Assembly (NCBI RefSeq): GCF_008831285.2
Contig: NC_045139.1
Span: 27,744,808 to 27,808,807, forward strand
Source: Nymphaea colorata
Taxonomy: Eukaryota; Streptophyta; Magnoliopsida; Nymphaeales; Nymphaeaceae
Direction: 5' to 3'
Length of the DNA: 64,000 nt
This document shows, piece after piece, positions 12,230 to 24,700 of the stretch. Position 1 is the stretch's first letter; each line of letters begins with the position of its first letter. The notes beneath the pieces were generated by a model. That model saw nothing but the letters and a program-made list of their open reading frames with translations. It was not told where the DNA came from and searched no databases. Made by a program: the position numbers and the translations under genes.

Positions 12230-13288
12230 GAAGGGGAATCCGAAGACACCAATATCCCAGATCACATAGAGAATTCACTGGCCGATCGATGAAGATTTCG
12301 TCCATCGCATCCCCCAATTCCTCCTCGGTCTTGGGAAATCTTAGTAATCCGATGACACATTCTCCCTTCTACATCTGTTAATCATTTAACTATGGAATTC
12401 TGAATTGGTGTGAACTCTGCATACCGGAACTCCCGCAAGAGACCCGCTGGAGAAGAAGTCGTGTTTGAATGCTGGGCTGAGTTTCGCATCTTGCTGTTCA
12501 CCTGTGAGGATTAGCCGACGCTAACTCTAGTGCCACAAGAGATTGCAGTGACGCTTTCAGCTGTTAGAGATAGTGTCCTCCAACCAACCTTACAAATGCA
12601 GTTCATCTGAGACATATCAGCTGTTTACAGCACTGCATCCCCGATTTCAATTACGGAAATTGGGCTGGAAATTTCTCTGCTTGGACTCTCATTGTCTCCA
12701 TATGCTCAAGCATGCTATCTAACCAGTTTAGGTGTGTGAGTTTCCCTGAACTTGTCCCAACTCATGTCTGACCGCCGTCATCTCCTGTCGCACCTCTGCA
12801 TTTGCCCTCTCGAAATTTGTAGCAAGTACATACTGTCCACGTCGGTCTGTTGTCTCCTCATCAGACTCGATCAGTTTGCTTCCACCACGAGCCATAATCA
12901 TCATGCAGGCTCTGATACCAACTGATATGTCTCCACTAGATCATTCGGCGAGGTGGCTAACGATATCACTCTCCTATCAGCTATACAAAGTATTACCCTA
13001 CCGGACAGCAACCTCAGCTAAATATTGCACTAGGATGAGGTACACAGATGGGGTTAAACCCTCCCAAACTCTCCATGACAATTACAACACAGTACTAGAA
13101 GGCTGTAAACATGCGTTTGATATAATATAGCGCTCAGCCTAACTCAACAAACCATGCTGTCATCACACATTCAAACACAATGACCAAACCACGTATGCAA
13201 TCCCTAACGAGCAAACCACACTCGTTCCCTGGGTAGGCTAAACAAGTGTAGAAGTCAGGACTCAACCTTCAACTATAGGAGTCTAACA
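12230..13288 (-). mobile_element. 5' end of a Ty3/gypsy element: LTR, primer site and gag start
   Basis: On the minus strand a 366-base LTR runs from TGTTAGACTCC (13288) to GACATATCA (12923), so it has the expected TG...CA ends. It is followed two bases on by TGGTATCAGAGCCTGC (12920-12905), an exact initiator-methionine-tRNA primer-binding site. A gag-like frame then begins with ATGGCTCGTGG near 12893, reading MARGGSKLIESDEETTDRRG, and soon decays. The rest of the element, including gag-pol and the 3' LTR, is missing: copia RT resumes at about 12230. This insertion sits inside copia copy A. Confidence 0.75.
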
Positions 13289-13402
13289 ACAAGTGAACAT
13301 ATTTCATTAAAATCAACACATTTCTTTTGAGAAAAACCTTCCACAACCAACCTAGCATTATATAGTGGGTCACAAGATTTTTCATCATATTTTACTCTAA
13401 AA
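13287..13402 (-). repeat. Duplicated copia RT segment, copy 2 of 2
   Basis: Partner of 12058-12172. The gypsy LTR starts exactly where this copy stops (residues VDFNEICSLV), so the gypsy element appears to have inserted into one of two tandem RT copies. Confidence 0.7.
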
Positions 13403-14649
13403 ACCTAACGATTCTTGAAAGCCCCTTTACTTTTAGCAACTACACAAGCTCAAAGGTATGATTGTTAGATAAAGATTGCATCTCATCTTCCATGGGTTCA
13501 ATCGACTTTTTTTTGTTGCATATCCTACATAGCTTCTTTATAGCTCTCTGGTTCTTTACCATTTGTCAACAAAACATGCTCATGTGTAGGATATCAAATA
13601 GATGGTCATCTCTTCCTAGTGAATCTACAAACTGACTTTGTATCTGAAGAAGAACCAACTTCAAACTGTCTACTGTCATCAACATCAGACACATCTAATT
13701 AATCAATATTATGCTGCGATCTTCAACATCCTCATGTGTATCATCTTCAACCAAATTTGCGAATGCATACAAAAGAGCATAATCTATATCAATTGTCTTG
13801 CCTTTACATTGACATGTCTTATCAATTGTTTTATCAATATCTTCAATATTCTAATTCTCAACAAAAACTACATCTCTGATTCTAACAAATTTCTTTTCAA
13901 TAGAATCATACACTCTGTACCCAAACTCATCTTGACCATACCTCAAAAATACATACTGATGTGTCTTTGCTTCCAACTTAGATCTTTCAACTTTTGAAAC
14001 ATGTACAAATGCTTTGCATCTAAAAACACATGAATGATCATATAACACATTCTTGCTAGATCAAAGTCTATTTGGAACATTACTATTCAAATAAATGTGA
14101 GGAGACAAATTAACTATATGTGCAACATTGTATAAAGCTTCGCCTGAAAAAGAATTAGGCAATTATGTGTCAGATATCATACATCTCACTTTTTTAATAA
14201 GAGTTCTATTCATCCTCTCAGTTACATCACTTAACTGAAGAGTTTTAAAATGAGTCTTTTGATGTCTTATGTCATCAATCCTATAGTATTCATCAAAGGG
14301 ACCTAAATACTCACCTCTATAGTCACTACGTATGTACTTCAATTTTCTTTGAGTTTGACTCTCAACAATAACATGAACTTGTTTGAATGTATCAAGCGGT
14401 TGTTCATTCCTCTTCAAAGTGTAGGCTCACACATTTCTTGATTGATCATCAATAAAAATGACAAAATAAAATGCACCACCATATGTACTAGCATTCAATG
14501 GGCTACAAACATATAAATGAACAAGCTCTAACAATTTCTCTCTTTTAAATCTCTCTAATGGCTTCAAGAATCAATGAAAAACAAGAATTCTCTTTTTATT
14601 TTTTTCTCTTTCCTCAAGAACAACTCACAAGGAAGAACTAGAAAACCCA

Positions 14650-15572
14650 AAAGCCCCAACGTGCACAAAAAAAAAAGTGGGCGTCCTTCTCTTTAAGCCA
14701 TTTTAAAAAAAAAAAATCAGATTTAGTCCACCAAATTTTTAAATATGCTCCTTTTCATTTTTTTTGTGAAGTATGGAGGATCTTCTTTTTCCTTTTATCA
14801 TGAATCTAGATCCTCTAAATGGAGGGGATCCAACCCAACAGCACAAGGGCCCAAGAACCAAGAATAGCATTACCGAGAATAGGCATTATATATATCAAAA
14901 GTGCTCTGCCCGCAACTAATGAGAATCCCATTCTTGACATGAGGCTGCGATGTGTTATGTGGTGCTACTATTGAGCTATAGCTAAGCTAAGCTCTTCGAA
15001 CTTAGAGTTACAACAATTGTTACTCTTTGCGTTTCTTGGGTGATTCAGTATTTGGCATTGTAAACTGCATGACTGTCTGCCCTAAACACTTGAGGCAGGG
15101 GTAGTACCATTTGTTCATGAAATATGGCCATGCATTGTTGTGTTTACTATTATTACACTAGGGCATGACGTCGATGTCTAATGCATTCCTTTTGAATGAC
15201 GCACTCGCTATGGGACACAAATGTGTAGTTTGGTAGGAAGGCCAACGTAGGCCAAATGCCTAAATATGATGATCTGATAACTGGCAGAAGGCTAGGTGCA
15301 TTGAGAAATGATAATTGGCAAGGGGCAGTATGGGTAAAGAGTCCTAGTTATGTTGCATATGAGACTCAGCATAAAACCAGCTTAGATCAAGAAGGATGAA
15401 AATGTAACTCGAAGCATGCTTATATTGAGCAATTTGATGTTATCGGGTAGTATACTACCACTACAGGGGGTGCATGCACCCACTGTACTAAATATTCATA
15501 ACGTTGCACATTTGGAACAAAACAAAACATGAGACATCAAGAAAATAAAGAGGGATTAAGAAATTGAGGCTG
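14650..15572. other. Intergenic spacer between copia copies A and B
   Basis: No gene or terminal repeat was recognised. The left part has several homopolymer runs, and the right part is the insertion site of the downstream copia element. Confidence 0.5.
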
Positions 15573-15577
15573 CACGG

Positions 15578-15854
15578 TTTAAGATAAAAGGAAATCACAA
15601 TAAAATCTCTCGTGATAAACTTGACAAAAATAGTGATGAACAAGATAAAGAAAGAAGAGATATGCTTGCCAAATCAAAAGCTAAAAATCAGCTATTATGT
15701 AGGCAACCATATCTATCCAAATGTAATCCCACGTGATTAAATAGTGGAACTTGCATATCTCAAGAAATCGAGAGAAGTTGCAGAGTCGTGGTCGTAAGCA
15801 TAATGCTGAACCATGTTAAAAAATTGTTCTTCCTTCTTATTCCAAGTTTTGACT
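15578..15854 (+). repeat. 5' LTR of copia copy B
   Basis: It matches 20506-20783 along its whole length with about 19 substitutions and no large gaps. It contains TCTCTCGTGATAAACTTGAC and CCCACGTGATTAAATAG, shared by both copies. It abuts the primer-binding site. Confidence 0.92.
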
Positions 15855-15866
15855 TGGTATCAGAAT
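15855..15866 (+). other. Primer-binding site of copia copy B
   Basis: TGGTATCAGAAT immediately follows the 5' LTR. The plant copia consensus complementary to the 3' end of initiator-methionine tRNA is TGGTATCAGAGC, so ten of twelve positions are kept. Confidence 0.85.
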
Positions 15867-16594
15867 TACCTATGTGTTTCTATATGCAGCCTCAATTCCT
15901 CTATACTGTCATCACAGAGGCCTCTTTTATCTAGCAAGTTCTGGTCACCCTTTTGTTCAGCCATAGATAACTTGACGTATTGCCCTTCTTCCAGCCACTG
16001 TTTTCCCACGTCCCTGTTCATCTACACATCGTCACTGGCACCGGCCTTCGTTGGCCCCCTACTGCTCAAGCAACACCCCTTGCTCGTTGTAGTTCCAAGG
16101 AGCCCATCATTGCCCAGAATTGTCACTTGAGCTGGCCGAAATCTCCTAATTTTTGACCGCCTCTCCTGCAGCTTCTTCACCTTCAGCGCATGAAACAGGG
16201 GAAACCCATGTTCACCCTCCACTTCAAAAATCCAGCGTTGTTTCCACGCTCGTCCATTCACCTCGAGGTTGCATAGGGAGCATTGCCAGGGAGTTCTCTT
16301 TCCAATGGACCGGTGCTCTACCAGATCTGGCGTGGGAGTTGGACGGCATCAGGTAGTTTTCAGCCAACTATCTGCAGCTCCCCTGCTTGCGGCACTCTGT
16401 TTTCGACGTTATATTGATGAGATATTGCCGACTAATGACTCCCATCATGGTATTCTGATATTTGATCAACTTTTGCTGGCGTTTGAGTCTCCATGGCAGC
16501 AGCAAATCCTTCCTCGTCGTTACCAAACACAGGTTCCATCTCTCTTTTGTCTCTGTCCATGTTTTAGTGGAATACCTTTTCTAGTCTTCTTTTA

Positions 16595-17380
16595 GTGAAG
16601 CTAGATAGTTCCAACTATTTGCTATGGAGATTGCAAATAGAATCTATCATGTTCAACCAAGATCTAATTAAATTTGTGGATGCTTCTGAGTTTATTATGT
16701 GGAAGCGAGCAGATCAGTTAGCCTTGAGCTGGATCAAGGCTACTGTAGATAACTCTGTTTTGGGTCAAATCATTAGATCCCTCATGTCTAAAGATGCATG
16801 GATTCAATTGGAAAATTCTTACGCATCACAATCCAGTATGCGGATTTTACATCTAAAACGAGATCTTCAAGACGTGCGAAAGGGAGATCTCCCCATGGTC
16901 GAATACTTGAATAAAGTCAGATTTCTTGTTGTTGCTTTATGTGTTGCACGTAAATTTATTTATGATGATACTATTGTACACCGTGCTCTTAATGGGTTGT
17001 CTACTGAATATGAAAGTTTCATAACTTCGATCACTACCATGAAGAACCTACCTACATTTGCTGAAATATATGATCTCTTGTTAAATCATGAGAAAAGGCT
17101 TCAAAATATGAATCGCCATTCCTCTCAACAAGTTGAAAATTTTGTGGCCTTCTTTAGCCAGCGAGGACATGGGCGTAGTCGTTTCCATAGAGGCCGAGGT
17201 AGGGGCAGACAGCAATATCCTCAACATAATGGAAATCAGCCAAAAAGTTCTTATCAAAATCAAGGTAATCGTGGGTTTAAGGACTCTAACTCGACAAATC
17301 AACCTGTAGTATGTCAATTTTGTGGTAGGAAAAACCACACAACTCGCCAATGTTATGATATTCCTAAGGCATTTGCTGTA
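16595..17380 (+). pseudogene. copia copy B gag region
   Basis: The frame gives a UBN2-type copia capsid protein beginning around LDSSNYLLWRLQIESIM, with SWIKATVDNSVLGQI and the LPMVEYLNKVRFL helix. An RGRGRGRQQ basic patch and a CX2CX4HX4C zinc knuckle (CQFCGRKNHTTRQC, about residues 239-252) follow. The first residues open without an ATG at 16595, so the true start is upstream or lost. Gag forms the cytoplasmic particle and the knuckle packages RNA. Confidence 0.88.
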
Positions 17381-17385
17381 TTGCC

Positions 17386-20300
17386 TTGGGACAGCAACCT
17401 ACGGATACAATGTGGTACCTGGATACAGGTGCTTCTCATCATTTGACTGCACAAGAAGACATTCTCTCAAATAAATCTGATTGTATGGGTACAGATGGTG
17501 TGATGGTCGCCAATGGATCTAATGCTCGTATCTCCCATATTGGTAATGCCTCTATCTCTACTAATGGGACAAAATTTAATTTGCCTCATGTTCTCTATGT
17601 TCTTGGAATTGCTAAAACTCTGGTATCTGTAGCAAAATTCACTAGAGACAATCACTGCTTCTTTGAATTTTATCATCATAAATTCTTGGTTAAAGATATG
17701 CAGACCAAATGCACGCTTCATCAGGGACTGAATAGGCATGGACTTTATGTTTGGACCACATCGTTGGACTCTCATAGTGGGAAATGGGCTGGTGTGCAGC
17801 AGACACGAGAACAATCCTCAAGATATCAAGCATTGTCTACTTTAGCAAGGAATAAAGATGCCATGGTTTGGCACTGTCGCCTTGGTCATCCTAGCTCTAA
17901 ATTATTGAATCTTTTGAATCAGACATCTTCTCTGTTTAAACATTTTCAATATGTTGATTTTTCTTCTAGTTTTGTGGTTGAAAAAATGCATTGCTTACCA
18001 TTTGCAAATTCCAATAAAGTTGCTAGTTTTTCTTTTGAAATTGTGTATGCGGATCTATGGGGGCGAGCTCATCAAGTCTCTAGAGAGGGGTATTGTTATT
18101 ATTTGTTGCTTGTTGATGATTATTCCAAATTCTCATGAATCTTTCCTCTCACCAAGAAGTCAAACACTTTCCAATGTTTCAAAAACTTCAAATATAGTTG
18201 AAAATCAGATTGGATGGAAATTTAAAAAATTTTCAGAGTGATGGTGGGGGAGAGTTCATGAGCCATGAGTTCTCTCAATTTCTCAATGATCATTGGAATT
18301 AAAAAGAGAATATCTTGCCCACATACTCATCAACAGAACAGTGTTGTCGAGCATAAACATCGACATGTGGTTGAAACTGACCTTATCATGATGTCTTATA
18401 CTTCACTAGTATGGTATGATGCCTTCAAGACTGCAGTACATGTTATCAATCGTATTCCTTCTTTTCAACTTGGAAAGAAGTCTCCATATGAAATGTTATA
18501 ACATCTCAGTGTGTTTGGATGTACATGCTATCCTGCCTTACTAGTTGAACAAGCTAGCTCCAAAATCCAAGGTCTGCGTTTTTATTGGATATGAAATTTG
18601 CTACAAAGGTTATCTCTGTTATGGTACAATCTCTAGAAAGACTATCTTCTCTCATCATGTAGTATTTGATGAAAATCATTTTCTATTTTCAAAGAAGAAT
18701 TTTTGCGCTCCAAATATAGCTAAATGGTTGCTAGAGGAAAAACCATCTCTAACAAACGTGTCACATAAATGAAATCATTGAGCTGCCAAATCCTCTTAAC
18801 GGCACACTTCCTGGACAAGAAGATGACTAGGTGATCCCTCAGCAAGATTTGCATGAGACATCCAATGGTGCAGAAATTGAAAATCAAGTGCCTCAACACA
18901 CTCACCACATGGTGACCAGATCACAAGTTGGCACTAGATGTCGTCCCAAAATTCCTTTCTCTTTTCTAGCATCTCATTCTACTAGAGCAAGTCATGTAGA
19001 CGAGGAACCTCACACCTTTCAGCAAGCTCAGCACAATGCCCAATGGATGAATGCCATAAATGAGGAGATGTCTGCTCTACATCAAAATCAAACTTGGGAC
19101 TTAGTTCCACCTCCAATCGACAAAAATATTATTGGGTGCAAATGGATCTATAAACTCAAACGCAATGCTGATGAATCAATTGCTCATCACAAGGCTAGAT
19201 TAGTTGCTAAGGGCTATAGTCAATAGGAATGGGTAGACTACTTTGAGACATATAGTCCTGTGGTCAAACCTACTACCATTCGACTAATTCTCTCTATTGC
19301 TGCAAGTCGTGGGTGGACCATTCGATAACTAGATGTCAACAACACCTTTCTTCATGGAACACTGCAAGAGGATGTATATATGATGCAACCTCCAGGATTT
19401 GAAGATAAACATATACTACATTATGGCTCTACGAACATGATATGACAAATTGAGGATATATCTAGAAAAATCAGGATTTCACAAGTCCAAGGTAGATTCC
19501 TCTTTATTTATTGCTAATGGCAATAATCAAACTACACTCGTACTTATTTATATTGATGATATTATTATCACAGGAAGCTCCAATGATTATATTCACAATC
19601 TTATAACTGCCTTTGCATCAGAGTTCTCTTTTAAAGATCTTGAATCCATTCATTACATTCTTGGTATTGAAATTGGTACAATAGAAAATGGGTTAGTTCT
19701 ATCTCAGTGCAAATATATTAAAGATTTACTTCACCGGTCCAATATAGAAAAAGCAAAACCAACGGTTACTCGTGCAATAGTTAACTCCACACCATAAAAA
19801 TACAACAAACATCCTTTCAAAGAACCTTCTACTTATAAGAGTATAGTTGGGGGCTGTTATATGCCACATTTACAAGGCCTGACATTTCTTTTGCACTAAA
19901 TAAAGCTTGTCAATTTATGCATGATCTGACTGAGGAGCATTGGAGCTATGTCAAACGAATCTTGAGATACCTTAAAGGCACTCTAAATCTTGGCGTTCAT
20001 ACTACTAAGAGTGACTTTAAGTTATCTGGGTATACTGGTGCTGATTGGGCAGGGTGTCCAGATGACCACCGATCCACTGGTGGGTATCTTACCTTTCTTG
20101 GAGCTAATCTTACCTCATGGAATTTATCCAAACAACGAACAGTTGCTAAATCTAGTATGGAGGCTGAATATAAAGCCATGGCGAAAGTCGTTGCTGAAAT
20201 TAGTTAGCTACAACAAATCCTTCATGAGTTGTACATGCCTAATTCTTTCACCCCAAAAATATGGTGTGATACTTGGGTGCAACTTACCTTGCAGCAAATC

Positions 20301-20470
20301 CAGTGTTTCACACTCGTACAAAGCATGTAGAAGTTGATTTTGATTTCGTCCAGGAGAAGGTAGGAAGGAAAGAAATTCAAATCAACTTCATTCCTTCTAA
20401 TGAACAGCTTGCAGACATTTTAATGAAGTCTCTGTCAGGACCTCGATTCACATTTCTTCCAGACAAGCTC
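17386..20470 (+). pseudogene. copia copy B pol region (PR-IN-RT-RNase H), broken
   Basis: Protease has the catalytic motif WYLDTGASHHLT near 17411. The pre-integrase/HHCC region includes WHCRLGHPSS at about 17870, and the integrase core includes the YADLWG and LLLVDDYSKF motifs before a frameshift near 18130. RT starts near 19020 (WMNAINEEMSALHQNQTWDL), loses frame at a TAG near 19225 and again near 19325, and keeps the YIDDIIITGSS catalytic box near 19550. RNase H has SGYTGADWAGCPDDHRSTGG (about 20030) and KSSMEAEYKAM, then a TAG near 20205 and a frameshift before HVEVDFDFVQEKV. At least five lesions rule out a functional polyprotein. Confidence 0.9.
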
Positions 20471-20505
20471 AACCTCCTTCTCATGGAGATTAGCTTGTGG
20501 GGGCA

Positions 20506-20783
20506 TATTAAGATAAAAGTAAATCACGATCAAATCTCTCGTGATAAACTTGACAAAAACAATGATGAACAAGATAAAGAAAGGAGAGATATGCTTGCCA
20601 AATCAAAAGCTGAAAATCAGCTATTATGTAGGCAACCATATCTATCCAAATGTAATCCCACGTGATTAAATAGTGGAATCTGCATCTCTCAAGAAATCGA
20701 GAGAAGTTGCAGAGTCGTGGATGTAAGCATAAGGCTAAACCACGTTAAAAAATTGTTCTTTCTTCTTATTCTAAGTTTTGACA
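20506..20783 (+). repeat. 3' LTR of copia copy B
   Basis: It is preceded by the purine-rich GTGGGGGC (polypurine tract, 20498-20504), where plus-strand synthesis primes. It ends GACA directly before the CACGG target duplication. Confidence 0.9.
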
Positions 20784-20788
20784 CACGG

Positions 20789-21282
20789 AAAAAGGCTACT
20801 TTAGAGAGTCAAAAATTCAATTTAGATCAGAAAACTAAGCTGATGTTTTCAAGAGGAAAAGCATGCTTCTACATCAAAATGAAAAGAAAAAAAAAATGTT
20901 TTATCTAATATTGAATCTGTTACAAGAATCACAGTGTTGTTGTTACCAAACGCCCTCATATACAAATCTCCTTGTTCTACTTGGACAAGAATTGCATGAG
21001 TATGACTTTATGACAAAGTTTAGTTAAGAACTTTTGCAGTGCCATTTTGTGTTTCGGAATTATTTGATGCAGTCAAAATTGCCCCTTACTCTTGTTCGCA
21101 AATGGTACAGCAATACCCTGTAATAAGTAAATAGAAAGGTCTAAATTTCAGTAATTTTTGACACATACCATTTGGACGGCAGTTTGTACCTGAAGATACA
21201 TAATAAAACATTTAATTATAGAGTGTCCATTGCCTTGGAAATTACCGTGTTGTTTTATGATAATTGTCACAGCGTAGAAAGC

Positions 21283-21322
<40 letters not shown>

Positions 21323-21776
21323 AAAGTTGTGCTGCTGAGGGTCCACTGTGTAGTAGATATCCTTATTTGTCTGAGACAAAATGAGTGTTTGAAAGAATTG
21401 AATGGACTGAAGCAAGTTTCCTGTATGCTTAAAGTGATGAGAGAAGGCACAAACATGCGTTCGTGGCCTTTGCATCCCACAGTCTAGAAACAATACATTT
21501 TCCACATGACATTGTTAGGCAAAAACTGCATTATCCATCAGCACGACCAACTTCACGAGCTTTCTACACATTCATTTCAGGCCATGAACTTGATCACAAA
21601 TATGATGGCAGCTAGCCTTAATTTATAATTCACTTTAGCTTTCCGTTACAAGTTTGAGGATTTTCTATTGAAGCAGAAGTAATGTAAATTATGCATACAA
21701 CATGCTTATTGCATTCTTACTTATCATTTGAACACCAATGATGGATTAAGGTGTTGCGCCTGAATGCTCGTCTATG
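20789..21776. other. Spacer with a 37-base poly(A) tract, 3' flank of the DUF3537 gene
   Basis: No gene was seen. An uninterrupted A37 run lies at 21284-21320. It could be the tail of a retroposed sequence, but no clear body or target duplication could be identified. The right end would hold the 3' untranslated region of the minus-strand DUF3537 gene. Confidence 0.55.
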
Positions 21777-24700
21777 TCATTCTGCTGCACTAGAGATAAC
21801 CACAACCTTGCTCAAAATCCAGAGTACCAGTGAGAACTGGAATGCAAATACCGTGTGGAGAAGCCCGCGGTCGAGTGTGAACCCATAGACTGTGACCCCC
21901 CCACTGTTGTAGTGCAGGTAGGTAACTGCAAAAAAAGATGGGGGAGAGAGAGAGATCAACAGCATCCCTTAAAAACTTTATGGCCTTCTTTGTTAAACAG
22001 AATAATTTGTAACTGTTTCATAAAATTGAGGCAAATTCATGAAACACTTATCAACATATTCCATGATTCAACCCTAGTCATAGAGCTATATTCATAGAAC
22101 AGTTACATGCTGTTCCATTCACCAAATGGACCCTAGTTGTATTTCAAAATGTACTACTTAATTTTCATGTGTTTTTGGCAATACTTAGAAGGGCAATCCA
22201 GGCAAGAACCCTTTTAAACACAAGGGCAGAACTTGTTGGTGTGCTCCGGCCTTCACCCAGCACAGGTTGTAAATCTAAGACAGGAAGACATGGATTTCTT
22301 TATTGGTTTGCTGAAAAACAATTTGTGATCAACTTTGATCATACAACGTCGAATTAGCGTGTGTTTGCATCGTCCAAGACGATGGATAAAATGGTACCCT
22401 GCATCTGAAAAGTCCAGAATCTAAAACAGATGCTTGCTCAGATCTAACCTGATTATCGGTCCCAAAGCATCCGTAGAACCTGAACTTTATGTGAATCCAG
22501 ATATTACCTCTAGAGTTGTTGTAGCTTCTTTCCATTAGACTACAACTGAGATTCAGTTGTGATTGAATGAAGAGCAAATCAGGATTGTGAATGTCAAGCC
22601 ACCAGTAAGGATGAGATCGAGTTGTGTGCAGAGGGATGTGCACACACAGATATACAGTGCACGGAAAACAGAAGGGGGTTGGGGTATTTGGGAGATTTCT
22701 TTTGAACAAAAGTATATTTTTGACTTTTGATGTTGTCATAATCTCCTTTTGTCCTTTCTTTTTTTTTTTGTATTTATTTAGAGAGAGAGACTTTGATATC
22801 ACACACTTGTGCGCATAATGTTTTCGTTCAATTTTTGGTGTAGGGGGGTGTGACAGTGTACATAACTAAGACCAGTTCCTCGTTGGTTATGTCGAATCAG
22901 GAACAGGCTATAACATAACCATGAACGCCTGCGGTCTGTGACTCCATCGTAGTGATTGAGTGACGCGCGGCGCTAATGGGGTTGAATTAACGCCTGTTTA
23001 AATTGAATAGGGTTTAATCCAACTTACCGAGGGCTTGCCGGGCATCGAAGCTCGACGCATGCTCCGAGGGGAAGAGTGCGAAGACTTCCGATGACTCCGA
23101 GTCGCTTTCGCAATTTGTTGGCGGAAAATCATCAGCTTGGTCAGCCGGAGTCTCTGGTTTTCCTGCCCGTGAGTCGGGTCCCGTCGTCGACATGCAGGAC
23201 AACATGGCATGCCATTTACTGGCAACTGAAGCAACGGCCTGAGCCCTGTGGGTGATCCTTGCTGCCCCCAATATGCATAGAAGAAAGCCGCTCAGTTGGA
23301 CCACTGAGCCCACCTACTCAAGTCATCCAAACAAAAGCATTAGTATCATTATTAAATTGTTTTTATATTTTAAACCTACATAGATCTGCCGCCAGTTTAT
23401 ATATATATATATATATATACATACTATTTTGGAGACGCCAGCTCTTAAAGAAATTCTAAAATGCATTCAACAGAAACCCACTTTAACTTAATCTAACCTT
23501 ATATTGCATTCATTACTGTTAATTATTCTAGTTAACAATGCTGGCTTTACTATACGAAAAAGCTTAGTTTTTAAGTTTTGGTGTCATATGAGTTACTAAC
23601 TTTTTTTTGTTTGATTAATGAAAATTATATTCAAGCATGATTATGATATTTTTAGTTATTTTTTTCTTAAATTCATTTTAGAATAATAAATGTTTTAATT
23701 ATGTATACATTTGAAATTAATATATATGGGCCAACATCTGCTCTATTTATTTGAGGGTATAAATATTAAAAGTTAAATGATAGTAATTGTAAAATAAGAA
23801 ACCAATGTCTGTCCTTTTAAAAGCTTGTGAACTCAAAAACCATATCACAAACACATGCTTAGGGGTGTCAATATATCTGATTTGAGTTGAATATCTGACC
23901 AAACCGTGAAAATCAGATACAAAAAAAAAAGGTATCCTACTAAGAAATTGGATCATATTTGGATTTAAGAAATTTGACATCTGATTGTATTCGGATTTTA
24001 ATTTGGATTCAGATATAAATAATCATATGATCAGATTGAGGATTGGATTTAATTTTAAATAAATATCCTATAACCAATGTCTTATATTTTGAAAATCGGT
24101 CGGATTTGGTTCAAATTTTATATTCAGATTTAGATATAAATGTAAAAATTAGATTCAGATTGTGAAATTGGATTTCGGATTGAGATTCAAATATGACTTT
24201 TCTTCATTTATATTCCAATATGAATAGATGAATATATAAAAAAAAAAAGAGATATGGTGAAGACTACATCTGATTAAATCTGATCCATTGACATCCCTAT
24301 GCTCACCTATCAACATGTTGCTAGGAAGAGGAACTGTATTACATTTGATAAAGACAAATTATTGGATTTGAAAAAGGCCCAAGCACATATGCATCACAAA
24401 TTTCGTTTTATCTAAAACTGAATATGATGAAAAACATGTCAATATTCTATCTGAAAACGCAATAAGTACTTAAGAATCCACTTTAAACTCCAAATTAGAT
24501 TAAATTATCAGATCCGGATTATTTTGTGCTGCATCTAGCTATTTTAACAGTACTTTGAAAACTTCTCGATTTTTTTCTCCATTTATAGTTTGAGGATAGA
24601 TAGACTCTTATGCCACATTGCTCCATATGGATCTCCCACATATCACTTTGGCTTTCTTGCCTTTTGGTTGAGAGCGAGACGACGTCACGGGAAAGCTAAA

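Larger units (their letters stand above)
11150..14620 (-). mobile_element. Ty1/copia retrotransposon internal region, decayed (copy A)
   Basis: Reading leftward on the minus strand gives a copia polyprotein in order. The integrase core end is at about 14600-14163, with LLELVHLYVCSPLN, FIDDQSR and GEYLGPFDEY. The integrase-RT linker lies at 14048-13851. Reverse transcriptase follows at about 13400 and again from 12211 to 11651, with LEVVQMDVKTTFPH and LLLYVDGILIVGKNTSS (YVDD changed to YVDG). The RT/RNase H boundary is at about 11520-11180. Style is closest to Tork/TNT1-like lineages. Several frameshifts and stops are present, no LTRs were found, and a gypsy 5' end interrupts RT at 12230-13288. 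This is a dead, terminally truncated element. Confidence 0.85.
15573..20788 (+). mobile_element. Full-length Ty1/copia retrotransposon with target duplication (copy B)
   Basis: The element is flanked by the 5-bp direct repeat CACGG (15573-15577 and 20784-20788). It has two 277-278-base LTRs (15578-15854 and 20506-20783), a primer site, and gag, protease, integrase, reverse transcriptase and RNase H in copia order. Hand alignment of the LTRs finds about 19 mismatches in 277 positions (about 93% identity), so the insertion is old. The TG...CA termini are mutated: the 5' LTR starts TTTAAG and ends CT, and the 3' LTR starts TATTAAG and ends CA. Stops and frameshifts interrupt pol, so it is non-autonomous now. 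The protease-integrase style is like the Ale/Retrofit (RE1-like) lineage. Confidence 0.93.

Noticed and set aside
21148-21505. Open frames crossing the poly(A) tract
   Set aside because: Homopolymer artefact; the poly-F and poly-K segments are translations of A37.
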